Source of the DNA: Synechococcaceae cyanobacterium
GTDB lineage: Bacteria > Cyanobacteriota > Cyanobacteriia > PCC-6307 > Cyanobiaceae
Length of the DNA: 64,000 nt
NCBI GenBank assembly: GCA_947378425.1
Contig: CANCJV010000008.1
Span: 29,457 to 93,456, forward strand
Direction of reading: 5' to 3'
Shown: in pieces, positions 1-10,115 of the stretch
How positions within the stretch are numbered: position 1 is the stretch's first letter
How the letters are laid out: each line of letters starts with the position of its first letter
Made by a program: the position numbers and the translations under genes
The notes under the pieces: generated by a model
The model's input: the letters and a program-made list of their open reading frames with translations, nothing else
Database searches by the model: none
What the model was told of the DNA's origin: nothing

Positions 1-284
1 GGCAGGCCTGTGACCTGATCGCCGGGGAATTGCAGCAGAGGCTGCTCGCTGCCTGAAGTTGCGCAACTGGTGCTGCTGAGGAGGAAGCATGAACAGCCAG
101 TTGCCCAGAGGTGTGCTTGCAAGGCCTCAACCAATGCCTTACAGACAGGCCAACGACGCCGAAATTTGGCTGTTTGCGGACCTGATCGGCGTCGAACCAT
201 CTTTTTGAGCCGGAAATCAGCTCATGCCTATGAAAAACGGGCTCTTGGAGTGATTTTTCCGCAAACTCTTAATGGACCTGTACC

Positions 285-416
285 GACTCCATCAACGGCA
301 CCGGCATTGCCAACGACGCCACAATCACAACTGGTAGCGATAACGACAGCATCATCGCCAAAGGGCTCGGCCCCTACAGCATAGGCATCGACAACCTTCT
401 CACGATCAGATCGTGA
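285..416 (+). pseudogene. Orphan fragment resembling RTX/Ca-binding-type repeat protein (DSINGTGIANDATITTGSDNDSIIAKG...)
   Basis: In-frame translation from 285 shows an N-D-x-I/TGSxND pattern typical of cyanobacterial RTX-like repeats; no start codon, ends at TGA 414-416. Confidence 0.4.
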
Positions 417-421
417 GAAGG
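395..421. repeat. 27-bp perfect palindrome (13-bp arms, 1-nt centre), possible terminator stem
   Basis: CCTTCTCACGATC-A-GATCGTGAGAAGG read directly; lies about 60 bp beyond the stop of the minus-strand RTX gene. Confidence 0.7.
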
Positions 422-483
422 CTCTCAGAACAATCGATCTTCCAGCTAGCTCCCAGTCTGTGAACTACCCAGTCAGCGCAGAT

Positions 484-3036
484 TCAGGTGACCTGGAAGT
501 GCATGTTGTTGATCGCCAGTCCAGTTGAGAGGTTTGCGAAGAGAATCGATTCCTGGGATCCATTGCCATCGGGATCGTAGAAGAGGCTGCCAGTTGTGGA
601 TTCGTAGCGGATCCGTTCTGCTGCATTTGTGAAGGCTGCACCACTGATGAAAGCAGAGGCTGTCAGTGTTCCTGTCGTGAGTTCTGTAAAGAGTCCTGGA
701 CCCGTGTTCTCCAGTTGAAAGCTGTCCGTTGTGGTCGCTGATGCTGTGGGAGTGAAATCGGTGAGGCGATCGGCATTGGTGATGCCGTTGAGCACAGAGT
801 CAAAACGGAAGATGTCAGCACCTAGATCACCCGTGAGGGTGTCTATGCCAGCTCCACCATTGAGGATATCATCGCCAGCCCCACCAACGAGAACGTCATT
901 GCCTTCGCCTCCATAGAGTGAATTGGCGCCGGCATTGCCTGTGATTTTATTATCAAAAGAATTTCCATTGCCGTTGATAGAGAGGACTCCAGTGAGCACC
1001 AGCTTGGTATAGGAAGTTGCTGGTGGTGATATGCCACCATCGCCTAGAGTGATAACGGAAGTGGCGGACTTGAAGGTATCGACAACTTTGTTGGCAAAGC
1101 TTGTCAGTGGGTTGCCAGTGAGATCAGTGATCAGCCCTGATGTCACTGTTCCTGTTGTAGGTGTATATGAAATTTTAACCGATGATGTATTGATAGGTGC
1201 TTTGCCCTTGAAAGTGAGGGAAACGGTGTTGTCGGCTTTAATCACAATTGCCATGGCCGACTCAGCTGGCCCGCTCCCAATGGCGCGAGCAAAGTTTGAA
1301 GCCACCAGAGACTTGCCTTTGATCTCTTCTGAAAACGAGAGAATGACTTTGTTTCCGTCAACTGCTGCCGAAGTGACAATGGGCACAGCGGTATTATTCC
1401 CATACTTGTCAACCTTGTAAACGAATCCATCTACTCCTCCAGTCGAGGTTACAGTCTGATCGCCAAATGTTGATGGCCCTAAGTTCCCGTAGTAACCCGC
1501 TACGACCGATGAGCCATCCTCAAGGGCTGAAATGCCAAACCCCGATTCTATGTCCCCAGACCCGCCTGCTTGAGATGCCCATTCAAATGTTCCATCTGCC
1601 CTTACTTTCGTAATCAGAACATCATCTGTCCTTGCAAATTGCCCTGAATCAAAAACGGGAGTAGTGAGTGTCGTAAATCCAAAAGAAACGCTACCGTAAA
1701 CGTATCCTGTTATTAGGCACGAGCCATCTTCTAAGGCAGAGATGCCTACACCAGTGGAATAGGAGCTATAGTAACCATTATTGCTATGACCTTGTGTGAC
1801 CCATTCAAATTCACCTTTGGCATTAAGTTTGGCCACAAAGAGATCTTGGCCTCCATTCGTTGAAAGAGTTGTGTCGCCAAAGTGAGCAGTCCCTTCAAAA
1901 AATCCAGTAATTAATGATGATCCATCTTTTAGGGCTGCTACCGAGTAGCTATCATCATTCCCAAGTCCGCCGAAATGGGTAACCCAGGCGAAGCCACCAT
2001 CTTTATTGACTTTAGCGATAAATCCATCGCTAGCATCACTAGTAAAAGAGGAGTTGCCAAATTCGGCGTAGCCATCAACAAATCCGGTAATGACCGATGA
2101 TCCGTCCTCGAAGGCATCGACACATTCAGTATATACATAGTCGCCATAGGCACCTGTCGCCCAGGCAAAGGAGCCATCAGTATTTGTCTTGGTTATAAAT
2201 GAACTGATGTACGCATTCTTGTAGGTACTCGCCAAAGTTGTGTCGCCAAATGTTAGCGAGGCTGTGCCATCGACATCAGCGTAATATCCAGCTGCAATCG
2301 CTGATCCGTCTTCGAGCGAAGAAACTGATTTGGCCTCAGAGCCGTTGAGAGGATTACCCTTAAATAATCCCTGGGAAGCCCAGGCATAGGTTCCATCTTT
2401 GTTGACCTTGGCAATTAATGTATCACGAGTATCTGAAGCAAGAGTGATGCTCCCAAGTTTGATTGATTTTTCAAATGATCCTGCGACAATGGCGGAACCA
2501 TCTTCAAGAGTTGAAGCATCATAAATTGCATCTAGTCCAGCTCCCCCGGCCTGCGTGACCCAGGCAACAGTTCCGTCTTGATTGTACTTCGTGATGAAGC
2601 CATCATAAGATCCAGCATTTTTCAACGTTGAGCTCCCGATTGTCACATCACCTGCGGTGAAGCCAGTTACGATTGAAGAGCCATCCTCAAAGGTATCCAC
2701 CGACTGAGCTACATTATCTTCTGTTCCTGTTATGAATCTTGCAAAGCTTTTTGTTTTTTTTGGTGAGGAGCTGTCTTGGTCTGCGGTGTCTGCCAACGTT
2801 GTGATTGAATCAGCATTGCCTTTCTTGCTTGAAGCAAAAATAATTGAGCGGCTACGGGCTCCTGTGGTAATCGTTGAATTCTCTACTATGACTGCCGAGC
2901 TTTTGCTGGAAACGGCGGAATTCGTAGATGGTGTAGCTTGCTTTTCCTTGGTCCAGCCTTCGCTATAGCCAACTAGCCCTGCATCGAGCCATGGCCATGC
3001 AGATGGTTGTTCGCCTGTAATGAGATGGACAGTCAT
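484..3036 (-). CDS. SBBP-type beta-propeller repeat protein with SwmB-like domain and C-terminal RTX calcium-binding repeats
   Basis: About ten repeats of EDGSS.ITGF...FGxTTL...DxFIxKxNxDGxFxWVTQAGG; SwmB-like segment VTSAAVDGNKVILSFSEEI; GGEGNDVLVGGAGDDILNGGAGIDTLTGDLGADIF at C-terminus. Confidence 0.85.
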   Translation of the reverse strand: MTVHLITGEQPSAWPWLDAGLVGYSEGWTKEKQATPSTNSAVSSKSSAVIVENSTITTGARSRSIIFASSKKGNADSITTLADTADQDSSSPKKTKSFARFITGTEDNVAQSVDTFEDGSSIVTGFTAGDVTIGSSTLKNAGSYDGFITKYNQDGTVAWVTQAGGAGLDAIYDASTLEDGSAIVAGSFEKSIKLGSITLASDTRDTLIAKVNKDGTYAWASQGLFKGNPLNGSEAKSVSSLEDGSAIAAGYYADVDGTASLTFGDTTLASTYKNAYISSFITKTNTDGSFAWATGAYGDYVYTECVDAFEDGSSVITGFVDGYAEFGNSSFTSDASDGFIAKVNKDGGFAWVTHFGGLGNDDSYSVAALKDGSSLITGFFEGTAHFGDTTLSTNGGQDLFVAKLNAKGEFEWVTQGHSNNGYYSSYSTGVGISALEDGSCLITGYVYGSVSFGFTTLTTPVFDSGQFARTDDVLITKVRADGTFEWASQAGGSGDIESGFGISALEDGSSVVAGYYGNLGPSTFGDQTVTSTGGVDGFVYKVDKYGNNTAVPIVTSAAVDGNKVILSFSEEIKGKSLVASNFARAIGSGPAESAMAIVIKADNTVSLTFKGKAPINTSSVKISYTPTTGTVTSGLITDLTGNPLTSFANKVVDTFKSATSVITLGDGGISPPATSYTKLVLTGVLSINGNGNSFDNKITGNAGANSLYGGEGNDVLVGGAGDDILNGGAGIDTLTGDLGADIFRFDSVLNGITNADRLTDFTPTASATTTDSFQLENTGPGLFTELTTGTLTASAFISGAAFTNAAERIRYESTTGSLFYDPDGNGSQESILFANLSTGLAINNMHFQVT

Positions 3037-3403
3037 CGAATCTGTGATTTTGCAATAGTCTCAGTTTATCTTGTCATGGTCACCTCGAAAAAATCCGGCT
3101 TCCAGCGGCAACCACTATTTGAGACTCATTGTGACGTCAGGCCCGGCTTGGGTCCCAAGCCTCGGTAAAGGCTATTTTTCGTGCTTGCCTCACGAGCTAG
3201 GAATGATTCCCGTCCAGCCAGCTAGAGGAAGACTGTCGTAATCCGTCATAGATCCATTGGGGGCTTCTGCGGGAGGCAGGATGCACCCCCGCCCTGGCTT
3301 CTACATCTCCAAGGCCCTCCAGCCGCCTCCAAGTCTCACCTCCGCCACCGATCAACCCACCACCCAAGCCATTCTTAGTCAGTCCCCTCCCTCGTTAGCG
3401 CCA

Positions 3404-3549
3404 TCAGAGTGCCCCTGCATCAAGCGAGCGGGCTGTGATGTCCAGCTCTGCCCCTTTCCAGAGCCGATTGATCTCCGTGGTGAAGTGGGTGGCGAGAAGG
3501 GGTGAGTCGATCACCAGCAGCGTTTCGTCGTTCTGGTGAGCGGCAGTGG
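3404..3549 (-). pseudogene. C-terminal fragment of phospholipase D-like nuclease
   Basis: Minus-strand translation SPTAAHQNDETLLVIDSPLLATHFTTEINRLWKGAELDITAR matches the end of PLD-like proteins (N-W-S-x-A-A-x-x-NDETLLV); N-terminal HKD part absent. Confidence 0.6.
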
Positions 3550-4010
3550 GGCTGCAGCAAAGGAGCCTGTATGCCGTGCTGGCCCAACAGGGCAAACGGG
3601 TTGGGGTGGTGGATGCGGATCGTCAGTCCCCAGGCATCCACGTGTTGTTCGGTTTTGATACCGGCAGCATCGATCGCTGCCTCCATGACGATCTCCATGG
3701 AGAGTCGACGATCACCGCGGTTGTCGATGACATCACCCCTGTGGCGGCACCGGTGCTGGTGAGTGGCCAGATTCTGTTGATTCCTGCCAGCATCAAGGCC
3801 CGGGATATCACGCGGGTGTTGCGCGAGGGCTATGAATTGGGCCTGCTGAATGCGGGTTTCCAGACCCTGATCGATGAGCTGGCTCTTGATGGGCTCCATG
3901 AGGAGACGCGGCTCTCGATCACCCTGTCTGAGGTTCTGCTGCTGGTGCTGGCGATCAACAAGGTGCCGTTGCTGATGGCTCACGACGAGGTCCGCACCCA
4001 GGTGGCGTCT
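3546..4010 (+). pseudogene. Decayed cyanobacterial MinD/ParA-family ATPase fragment
   Basis: VLAQQGKRVGVVDADRQSPGIHVLFGFD...LIPASIKARDITRVLREGYELGLLNAGFQTLIDEL...SITLSEVLLLVL-AINKVP; P-loop not recognisable, internal segments missing, 3' end abuts the convergent gene at 4014. Confidence 0.65.
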
Positions 4011-4013
4011 GCC

Positions 4014-5042
4014 TCAGGACCACCCCTGCAGCGCAATCTTGCCGATGGTGCGGCCGCTGGCCACCAGGGCATGGGCCCGTTCCAGGTTCTCCGGATTGAT
4101 GGCTCCAAGCTCGCTGTGCAGCGTGGTGCGCAGGGCGCCCACCTCGATCAGATCGGCCAGTTCCTCGAGGATGTCTCCCTGGCGGGCCAGGTCCGGAGTG
4201 CCGTAGCGGGAGCGGGTGAACATGAACTCCCAGTGGAAACTGGCACTTTTGCTCTTGAGTTGGTCCAGATCGAGGGGGCCGCGATTGCCGACGATGGCGA
4301 CGATCGAACCCTGGGGCTGGATCAGCTCCGCCATCGTGTCCCAGTAGGCGTCGGTGTCGGCGAAGTTGGCGATCCGATCGACGCTCTCCAGGCCCAGCTC
4401 GGCCAGCTGGGGGGCCAGCCGGCGGCTGTGGTCGAGCACGTGATCGGCGCCCAGTTCCCGGGCCCAGGCGGCGCTTTGCGGCCGCGAGGCGGTGGCGATC
4501 ACCAGCAGGCCGGCCCGATGGGCCAGCTGGATCGCCAGGGAGCCGACTCCACCGGCGCCGCCGATGATCAGCAGCGAGCGGCCGGCGTCGCCGCCCTCGG
4601 CATCGAGCCCCAGCCGCTCGAACAGGGCCTCCCAGGCAGTGAGGCCGGTGAGGGGCAGGCTGGCGGCCTCGGCCCAGGAGCTGCCCCGCGGTCGGCGCCC
4701 GGTGATGCGTTCATCCACCGCCAGCCACTGGGCGTTGCAGCCGGGCCGGGTGATGTCGCCGGCGGCCATCACCGCATCGCCGGGCCGGAAGTGGCTGACC
4801 GCCGGGCCCACCGCTTCGACGATGCCGGCGAGATCCCAGCCCAGCACCCGCGGTGCCGCACCGGCACTCAGGCCGGCGCGCACCTTGGTGTCCACCGGAT
4901 TGACCGCCACCGCCTCCACCCGCACCAGCAGGTCGTGGGGGTGCAGTTCGGGCATGGCCAGCTCCATCTGCTGCAACGGCAGCAGGAGAGGGGCCTGATC
5001 GGGGCCGTCGGCCGCGGCGCTCTGGGCGACGATCGCTTTCAT
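4014..5042 (-). CDS. Zinc-binding alcohol dehydrogenase / quinone oxidoreductase family (MDR)
   Basis: VNPVDTKVRAG...VLGWDLAGIVEAVG...LLIIGGAGGVGSLAIQLA. Confidence 0.9.
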   Translation of the reverse strand: MKAIVAQSAAADGPDQAPLLLPLQQMELAMPELHPHDLLVRVEAVAVNPVDTKVRAGLSAGAAPRVLGWDLAGIVEAVGPAVSHFRPGDAVMAAGDITRPGCNAQWLAVDERITGRRPRGSSWAEAASLPLTGLTAWEALFERLGLDAEGGDAGRSLLIIGGAGGVGSLAIQLAHRAGLLVIATASRPQSAAWARELGADHVLDHSRRLAPQLAELGLESVDRIANFADTDAYWDTMAELIQPQGSIVAIVGNRGPLDLDQLKSKSASFHWEFMFTRSRYGTPDLARQGDILEELADLIEVGALRTTLHSELGAINPENLERAHALVASGRTIGKIALQGWS

Positions 5043-5971
5043 CGACCTGCCAGCCGGCCCGGGGCGGCGCTGCCTCCCGGCCAGCCCGTGCCGGCGGTGC
5101 CAGCCAGGCGGGCCGGCTGCAGGGCCTCGATGCGGGCCTCCAGGGGTGGATGGCTGGCGAACAGGGCCAACCAGCCGCGGGGGGCGGTGATCTTGAGGGT
5201 GTTGAGCGCACCACCGTCACGCCGATCGATCAGGTCACTGGCCCGGCCGAGGCGCAGCAGCGCCGCCTGCATCGCCTCGGGGCCCGTGAGCCGGGCGGCG
5301 CCGGCATCGGCCCGGAATTCGCGATGGCGCGAGAAGGCCGCCGTCACCAGGGATCCCGCCAGGCCCAGCAGGATCTCCAGGGGCCAGATCAGGGCGGTCG
5401 GCGGCGCCTGGCGCTGACCATCGCCGGAGCTGCGCGGAATCAGAAAGACCACGGCCCGGGCCAGGACCATCACGAAGGCGTTGATCACCCCCTGCAGCAG
5501 GGTCATCGTCACCATGTCGCCATTGCCGACATGGCTGAGCTCGTGGGCCAGCACCGCCTCCAGCTCCTCGGGGGGCATGCCTTCGAGGATGCCGCTGGAG
5601 ACCGCCACCAGGGCCCGATTGCGGGAAGGGCCGGTGGCGAAGGCATTCCACTCCGGCGAGTCATAGATGCCCACCTCCGGCATCGGCAGCTCGGCCTTGC
5701 GGGCCAGGGCGGCGACGGTGCCCAGCAGCCAGCGTTCGGTGGCGCCACCCCCCGACCCCAGCATCTGCAATCCCATCATCCGCTTGGCCGAATCGGCTGA
5801 GAGCTGCAACGAGATCCAGGCGCCCATCAGCCCCCAGACGAAGCTGGCCACCAGCAGCTGCAGCAAGGGCAGCTCCGGCGGCAACAGTCCGAAGGCGGTC
5901 AGCAGGCTCAACACCAGCGAGATGGTGAGCACCACCAGCAGGTTGGTGAGCAGGTAGAGCAGGATCCGCAT
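5039..5971 (-). CDS. htpX: HtpX-like M48 family zinc metalloprotease
   Basis: Start taken at MRILLYLLTNLLV (CAT 5969-5971); HELSH motif, N-terminal TM segments. The upstream ORF extension to 6802 is antisense to the next gene. Confidence 0.9.
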   Translation of the reverse strand: MRILLYLLTNLLVVLTISLVLSLLTAFGLLPPELPLLQLLVASFVWGLMGAWISLQLSADSAKRMMGLQMLGSGGGATERWLLGTVAALARKAELPMPEVGIYDSPEWNAFATGPSRNRALVAVSSGILEGMPPEELEAVLAHELSHVGNGDMVTMTLLQGVINAFVMVLARAVVFLIPRSSGDGQRQAPPTALIWPLEILLGLAGSLVTAAFSRHREFRADAGAARLTGPEAMQAALLRLGRASDLIDRRDGGALNTLKITAPRGWLALFASHPPLEARIEALQPARLAGTAGTGWPGGSAAPGRLAGR

Positions 5972-6079
5972 CGCTTCACCGCCTGCAGGGGACGGCTCTG
6001 CACGCCTCACCCGCAAACTAGCCAGAGTCAGCCAAGCCAAACCGGCCCGTAATCTCGCCAGCAGCTCCCGACGTCGCCG

Positions 6080-8173
6080 ATGCCCGTGCAGAACCGCTGG
6101 TCGGAGGCAGGAGCCCGCGAGGCGATCGAGATCTATGGCGCCCAGGGGGTGGGCGAAGCCCTGGCGCTGCGCACCTACTCGGCCCGGCTGCTGGGGGCCG
6201 ATCCGGAGCTGGTGCTCCATGGCGGCGGCAACACCTCGGTGAAAACCACAGTGACCGGCCTGCTCGGGGAGACGATCCCGGTGCTGTGCGTCAAGGGATC
6301 GGGCTGGGACCTGGCCACGATCGAGCCGCCGGGACATCCGGCGGTGCGGCTGCAGCCCCTGCTGGCGCTGAGGGCTCTGGAGAGCCTCAGCGATGAACAG
6401 ATGGTGGCGGCCCAGCGCCAGAACCTGATCGATCCGTCGGCCCCCAATCCCTCGGTGGAGGCGCTGCTGCACGCCTTCCTGCCGCACACCTTCGTCGATC
6501 ACACCCACTCCACGGCCCTGCTGGCCCTGGCCGATCAGGCTGAGGCCGAAGCGGTGTGCCGCGAGGTCTACGGCGATCGCGTGGTGCTGGTGCCCTATGT
6601 GATGCCCGGCTTCGCCCTCGCCAAGGCCTGCGCCGACGCCTACGAGGCGGCGGTGGCCCGGGGAGAGGAGCCCGAGGGCATGGTGCTGCTCCAGCACGGC
6701 CTCTTCTCCTTCGGCGCCACGGCTCAGGAGAGCTATGGGCGGATGATCGCGCTGGTGGGGCAGGCCGAGCGGCGCTTGAGCCACGGAGAGCGCACGCTTC
6801 ATGCCGTCGCCATGCCGGAGCGCCCCACTCCGGCGGCGGCGTTGCTGCCGCAGCTGCGCGGCGCCCTGAGCCGGGCCGCCGAGGCCTCAGGCGCTCCCCG
6901 TCGCTGGATCCTGGCGCTGCGCGACACGCCCCTGAGCCGCGCCGTGGTCGATGACCAGCGCCTGGCGGACTGGGCCAGTCGCGGTGTCGCCACCCCGGAC
7001 CACGTGATCCGCACCAAGGCCCGACCCCTGGTGCTGAGGGGCGATGCCTCCTTGGCGGCGATCGAGGCGGCACTGGAGTCCTACATGGAGGAGTACCGGA
7101 GCTATTTCCAGCGCCAGAACGCACGCGTGGGCGGCCACAAGACGATGCTCGATCCCCTGCCGAGGTTGATCGCTGTGCCTGGGCTGGGGTTGATCGGTGT
7201 CGGCAAGAGCGCCGCCGAGGCGGCCGTCACCGCCGACATCGGCGAGGCCTGGGCCACCACCCTGCTGGCGGCCGAAAGCATCGGTCGCTTCCAGCCGGTG
7301 GGGGAAGACGACACCTTTGACATGGAGTACTGGAGCCTGGAGCAGGCCAAGCTCGGCAAGGCGGCCGAGAAGCCCCTGGCCCGCCAGGTGGTGCTGGTCA
7401 CCGGTGGCGGCGGCGCCATCGGCGCGGCCACGGCCCGGGCCTTCGCCGCCCAGGGGGCCGAGCTGGTTCTGCTGGACCGTGATGGCGAGGCGGCCCGGGC
7501 GGCGGCGGCCGCCTGCGGCCCCAGGGCTCTGGGCCTGGCCTGTGATGTCACCGATGCTCAGCAGGTGCGGGCCGCCTTCGAGCGGGTGTGCAAGCACTTC
7601 GGCGGCCTGGATGGGGTGGTGAGCAACGCCGGTGCCGCCTGGACCGGCGCCATCGCCAGCCTGGCGGAGACCGATCTGCGGGCGGCGTTCGAGCTCAACT
7701 TCTTCGCCCACCAGGCCGTGGCCCAGGCGGCGGTGGCGATCTGGCGGCTCCAGGATGGGGCCGGCGGGGGCTCTGGTTCCCAGCCAGCTGAACGCCTGGG
7801 AGGCCAGTTGCTGTTCAACGTCAGCAAGCAGGCGCTCAATCCCGGCCCCAACTTCGGCGCCTATGGCCTCAGCAAGGCGGCCCTGCTGGCCCTGGTGCGC
7901 CAGTACGCCCTCGAAGAAGGCGAGAACGGCATCCGGGTCAATGCGATCAATGCCGACCGCATCCGCTCAGGTCTGCTGGACGCGGCGATGGTGCGCGAGC
8001 GGGCCGCCGCCCGCGGCGTCAGCGAGGACGTCTACATGGCCGGCAACCTGCTGGGCCAGGAGGTGCTCGCCAGCGATGTGGCCGACGCCTTCGTGGCCCT
8101 GGCCCAGCTGCAGCGCACCACCGGCGCCATCCTGACGGTGGACGGCGGCAATGTGGCGGCGATGGTGCGCTGA
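6080..8173 (+). CDS. Bifunctional aldolase / short-chain dehydrogenase (rhamnulose-1-P aldolase/alcohol dehydrogenase type)
   Basis: N-terminal class II aldolase region (HGGGNTSVK..., HTHSTALLAL) plus C-terminal SDR (VTGGGGAIGAATARAF...SNAGAAWTG...YGLSKAAL). Confidence 0.9.
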   Translation: MPVQNRWSEAGAREAIEIYGAQGVGEALALRTYSARLLGADPELVLHGGGNTSVKTTVTGLLGETIPVLCVKGSGWDLATIEPPGHPAVRLQPLLALRALESLSDEQMVAAQRQNLIDPSAPNPSVEALLHAFLPHTFVDHTHSTALLALADQAEAEAVCREVYGDRVVLVPYVMPGFALAKACADAYEAAVARGEEPEGMVLLQHGLFSFGATAQESYGRMIALVGQAERRLSHGERTLHAVAMPERPTPAAALLPQLRGALSRAAEASGAPRRWILALRDTPLSRAVVDDQRLADWASRGVATPDHVIRTKARPLVLRGDASLAAIEAALESYMEEYRSYFQRQNARVGGHKTMLDPLPRLIAVPGLGLIGVGKSAAEAAVTADIGEAWATTLLAAESIGRFQPVGEDDTFDMEYWSLEQAKLGKAAEKPLARQVVLVTGGGGAIGAATARAFAAQGAELVLLDRDGEAARAAAAACGPRALGLACDVTDAQQVRAAFERVCKHFGGLDGVVSNAGAAWTGAIASLAETDLRAAFELNFFAHQAVAQAAVAIWRLQDGAGGGSGSQPAERLGGQLLFNVSKQALNPGPNFGAYGLSKAALLALVRQYALEEGENGIRVNAINADRIRSGLLDAAMVRERAAARGVSEDVYMAGNLLGQEVLASDVADAFVALAQLQRTTGAILTVDGGNVAAMVR

Positions 8174-8344
8174 GGGTTCCCTTGATGCACCAGGTTCCTG
8201 ATTTCAGTCGCTCAGGGAGGTGGCTATGCGAGAGATGGATGTCGGCCCTCCCCTCGCATCCGGCCGGAACCCATCGGTCTGGATCCAGCTCTCCTGGCTC
8301 CAACGTTCCTGGGCTGATTCAAAGGACCGAATCGATTCAGGACT

Positions 8345-8698
8345 CGGCTACCCCAGCGCCAGCAGCACGGTCTTGTCGTGCATCACCGCCTGCATGCCGG
8401 TCCGGATCGTCTGCAATCTCGACAAGTCAGTGCAGGTTGAGGGCTGCCGCCCACCGTGTACTCATCGCTCCAGCGCCGTTGCCCCGATAACGGTCGGCAT
8501 CCTCATGGACTGGGTGTCGCAGATCCAGTGCCAAGTTTCGATACTCCAGCGACTCATGTACGGATTGCGGCAGGGCTTCTGGTTGGCGCGCAGACTGGTA
8601 GAAGTGCTGGGAGGCTTAGGACGCCTTGCTGTAGTGGGTTGCCGCTGATGCACCGCCTCTTCATCGGTCAGCCCCAATGGTTGATTGATGTAATGCAA
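8345..8698 (-). pseudogene. Remnant of ISAs1-family-like transposase C-terminus
   Basis: Minus-strand frames with a frameshift give RWSIETWHW...HEDADRYRGNGAGAMSTRWAAALNL...TIRTGMQAVMHDKTVLLALG, resembling transposases ending RWxIE.WHW..D..LHED..R.R..GA..LA..R..ALN. Confidence 0.55.
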
Positions 8699-9098
8699 AA
8701 ATTAACGCCAGCCTTACGGGCTTGGCGGGAGCACTAAGCGTAGCGTTGAAGTGGGGTGCATAAGTTTCTGCCAGCTCCTGCTACGGGAACAATTCAGACA
8801 GCAGCAGCCAGCGGTTGGTTGTCTGGCTGTGGTTTTCCGCCAAAAGGCAGATGGAACTCATCGATTGAGGGCTGACTGTTATTTTGCTTCCGGTGCATAT
8901 GCGGCCGTCCATGGTGGCAGCAATCGCCGATTGCCACGTTCCGGGTAAATTAAACGTCTGTCGTTCGGGCCAGAGCAGTTGCGGTGTAGTGGTTTTGGCT
9001 TTTTCAGGAGTCCCTGATTTCGCTTCAGTGACGCCTAGAACTGGAGATTTATTTCGAGGGCTGCGATTTCGGCAAGTCAGCACGAAATGATTATTTTT

Positions 9099-9368
9099 CT
9101 ACTTTCTCAGTTCAATTCTGGCCTGAGTTCCCATTGCGGCGGCCAAGCCCTCGATTTCTGCCTGGCGGTCGATGTGCAACAGGCTCCTAAGTGCCGTGTT
9201 GGTTTCATCGGTATCGAAAGCCAGCGCGGTCACTGTGCGCCGCACGTTGGAGTGGGGTAACGGCCTTGAGTTGGCGATGCTCTGGAGTTGCTGAATCTCG
9301 TCGTCGCTGAGAATCAGAGGCAGCATCGGGCATCCAACTGCCATGGAATGACTCCCCTCACGAGACAC
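9099..9368 (-). pseudogene. IS630-family transposase N-terminal remnant
   Basis: LSDDEIQQLQSIANSRPLPHSNVRRTVTALAFDTDETNTA resembles the IS630 N-terminus (LSDEE...L...ARSR.LP...VRRAQIVLACA.GETNT.IA); remainder lost. Confidence 0.6.
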
Positions 9369-9685
9369 TCTTTGTCTTAACTGTTATTTCCGGGACTGTA
9401 CGCTAGCTGGAATTATCGTGATCTTTGTCTTGAACTATGCCGCCAGCAGCCGCTTCGTCTCGAACACCCCCTGAAGCACCCGAAGTTCACGCCAATCAGC
9501 ACCAACTTTGGCGGATAAGGTGACTTGATTGCCCAGCTAACTCCACGCCCGTCGATTGAGCTTGATAATAAATATTGATTTCCTGGCTCAATCCGTTCAG
9601 TGCCATCTAGTTCCAGAAAGGCCTCTCACTGCCTGAGTTCAAGCTGGATTGCAGCATTGAGGTCCAATGTGAGGCTGCTCTGGTA

Positions 9686-9910
9686 ATGATCCGTTGGATC
9701 AATGCCCTGCTGGACAACCTCAAGGCCAGCTTCAGCGGTACCTTCCACGCCTTCAACGTTGACACGTTTGCCAGCCGCTACCTCGGCGGCTACTGCTTTC
9801 GATTCAACCATCGTTTCTCGATAACTGGGATGACCAAACGGATCACCGATGCTGTCTGCAGCAGACCGCTCACAGAAAAGGATCTTGGTGCTACTGAAGC
9901 CTATGGGTAA
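9686..9910 (+). pseudogene. IS1595-family transposase C-terminal remnant
   Basis: IRWINALLDNLKASFSGTFHAFNVDTFASRYLGGYCFRFNHRFSITGMTKRI resembles ISXO2-like C-terminus (W.N..LGNLK.S..GT.HAF.F.KYA.RYL....YRFNRRF). Confidence 0.65.
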
Positions 9911-9916
9911 TCAAGT

Positions 9917-9952
9917 AAAAAAAACGGACTGAGCATAAACAAACTTAGTCCG
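9917..9952 (-). terminator. Rho-independent terminator (minus strand)
   Basis: Minus-strand reading CGGACTAAG-TTTGTTTATG-CTCAGTCCG followed by TTTTTTTT; downstream of the minus-strand lipoprotein gene. Confidence 0.75.
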
Positions 9953-10115
9953 TCCGCAACGCAATTGAAATAAAACTCTTAAAGTAAGACAAAATCAAGA
10001 AAAATATGATCTCCAGGTAAATATGAAATAATGTAAGCGTAACACGATTTGGAGGAAAATATGGGCCAGGCTCCACGCAAAAAAGACATGGAGCTGTAAT
10101 GCGAAACAGGTAATA

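Noticed and set aside
4011-5417. C-terminal three quarters of the 623-aa plus-strand ORF starting at 3546
   Set aside because: Only the first part resembles MinD/ParA; beyond about 4010 it is antisense to the zinc-type dehydrogenase and htpX.
5972-6802. N-terminal extension of the 587-aa ORF carrying HtpX
   Set aside because: Lies antisense to the aldolase/dehydrogenase gene; HtpX starts at the TM segment MRILLYLL.
8781-9083. 100-aa minus-strand ORF between IS remnants
   Set aside because: No recognisable domain; probably part of the decayed IS region but I cannot assign it.
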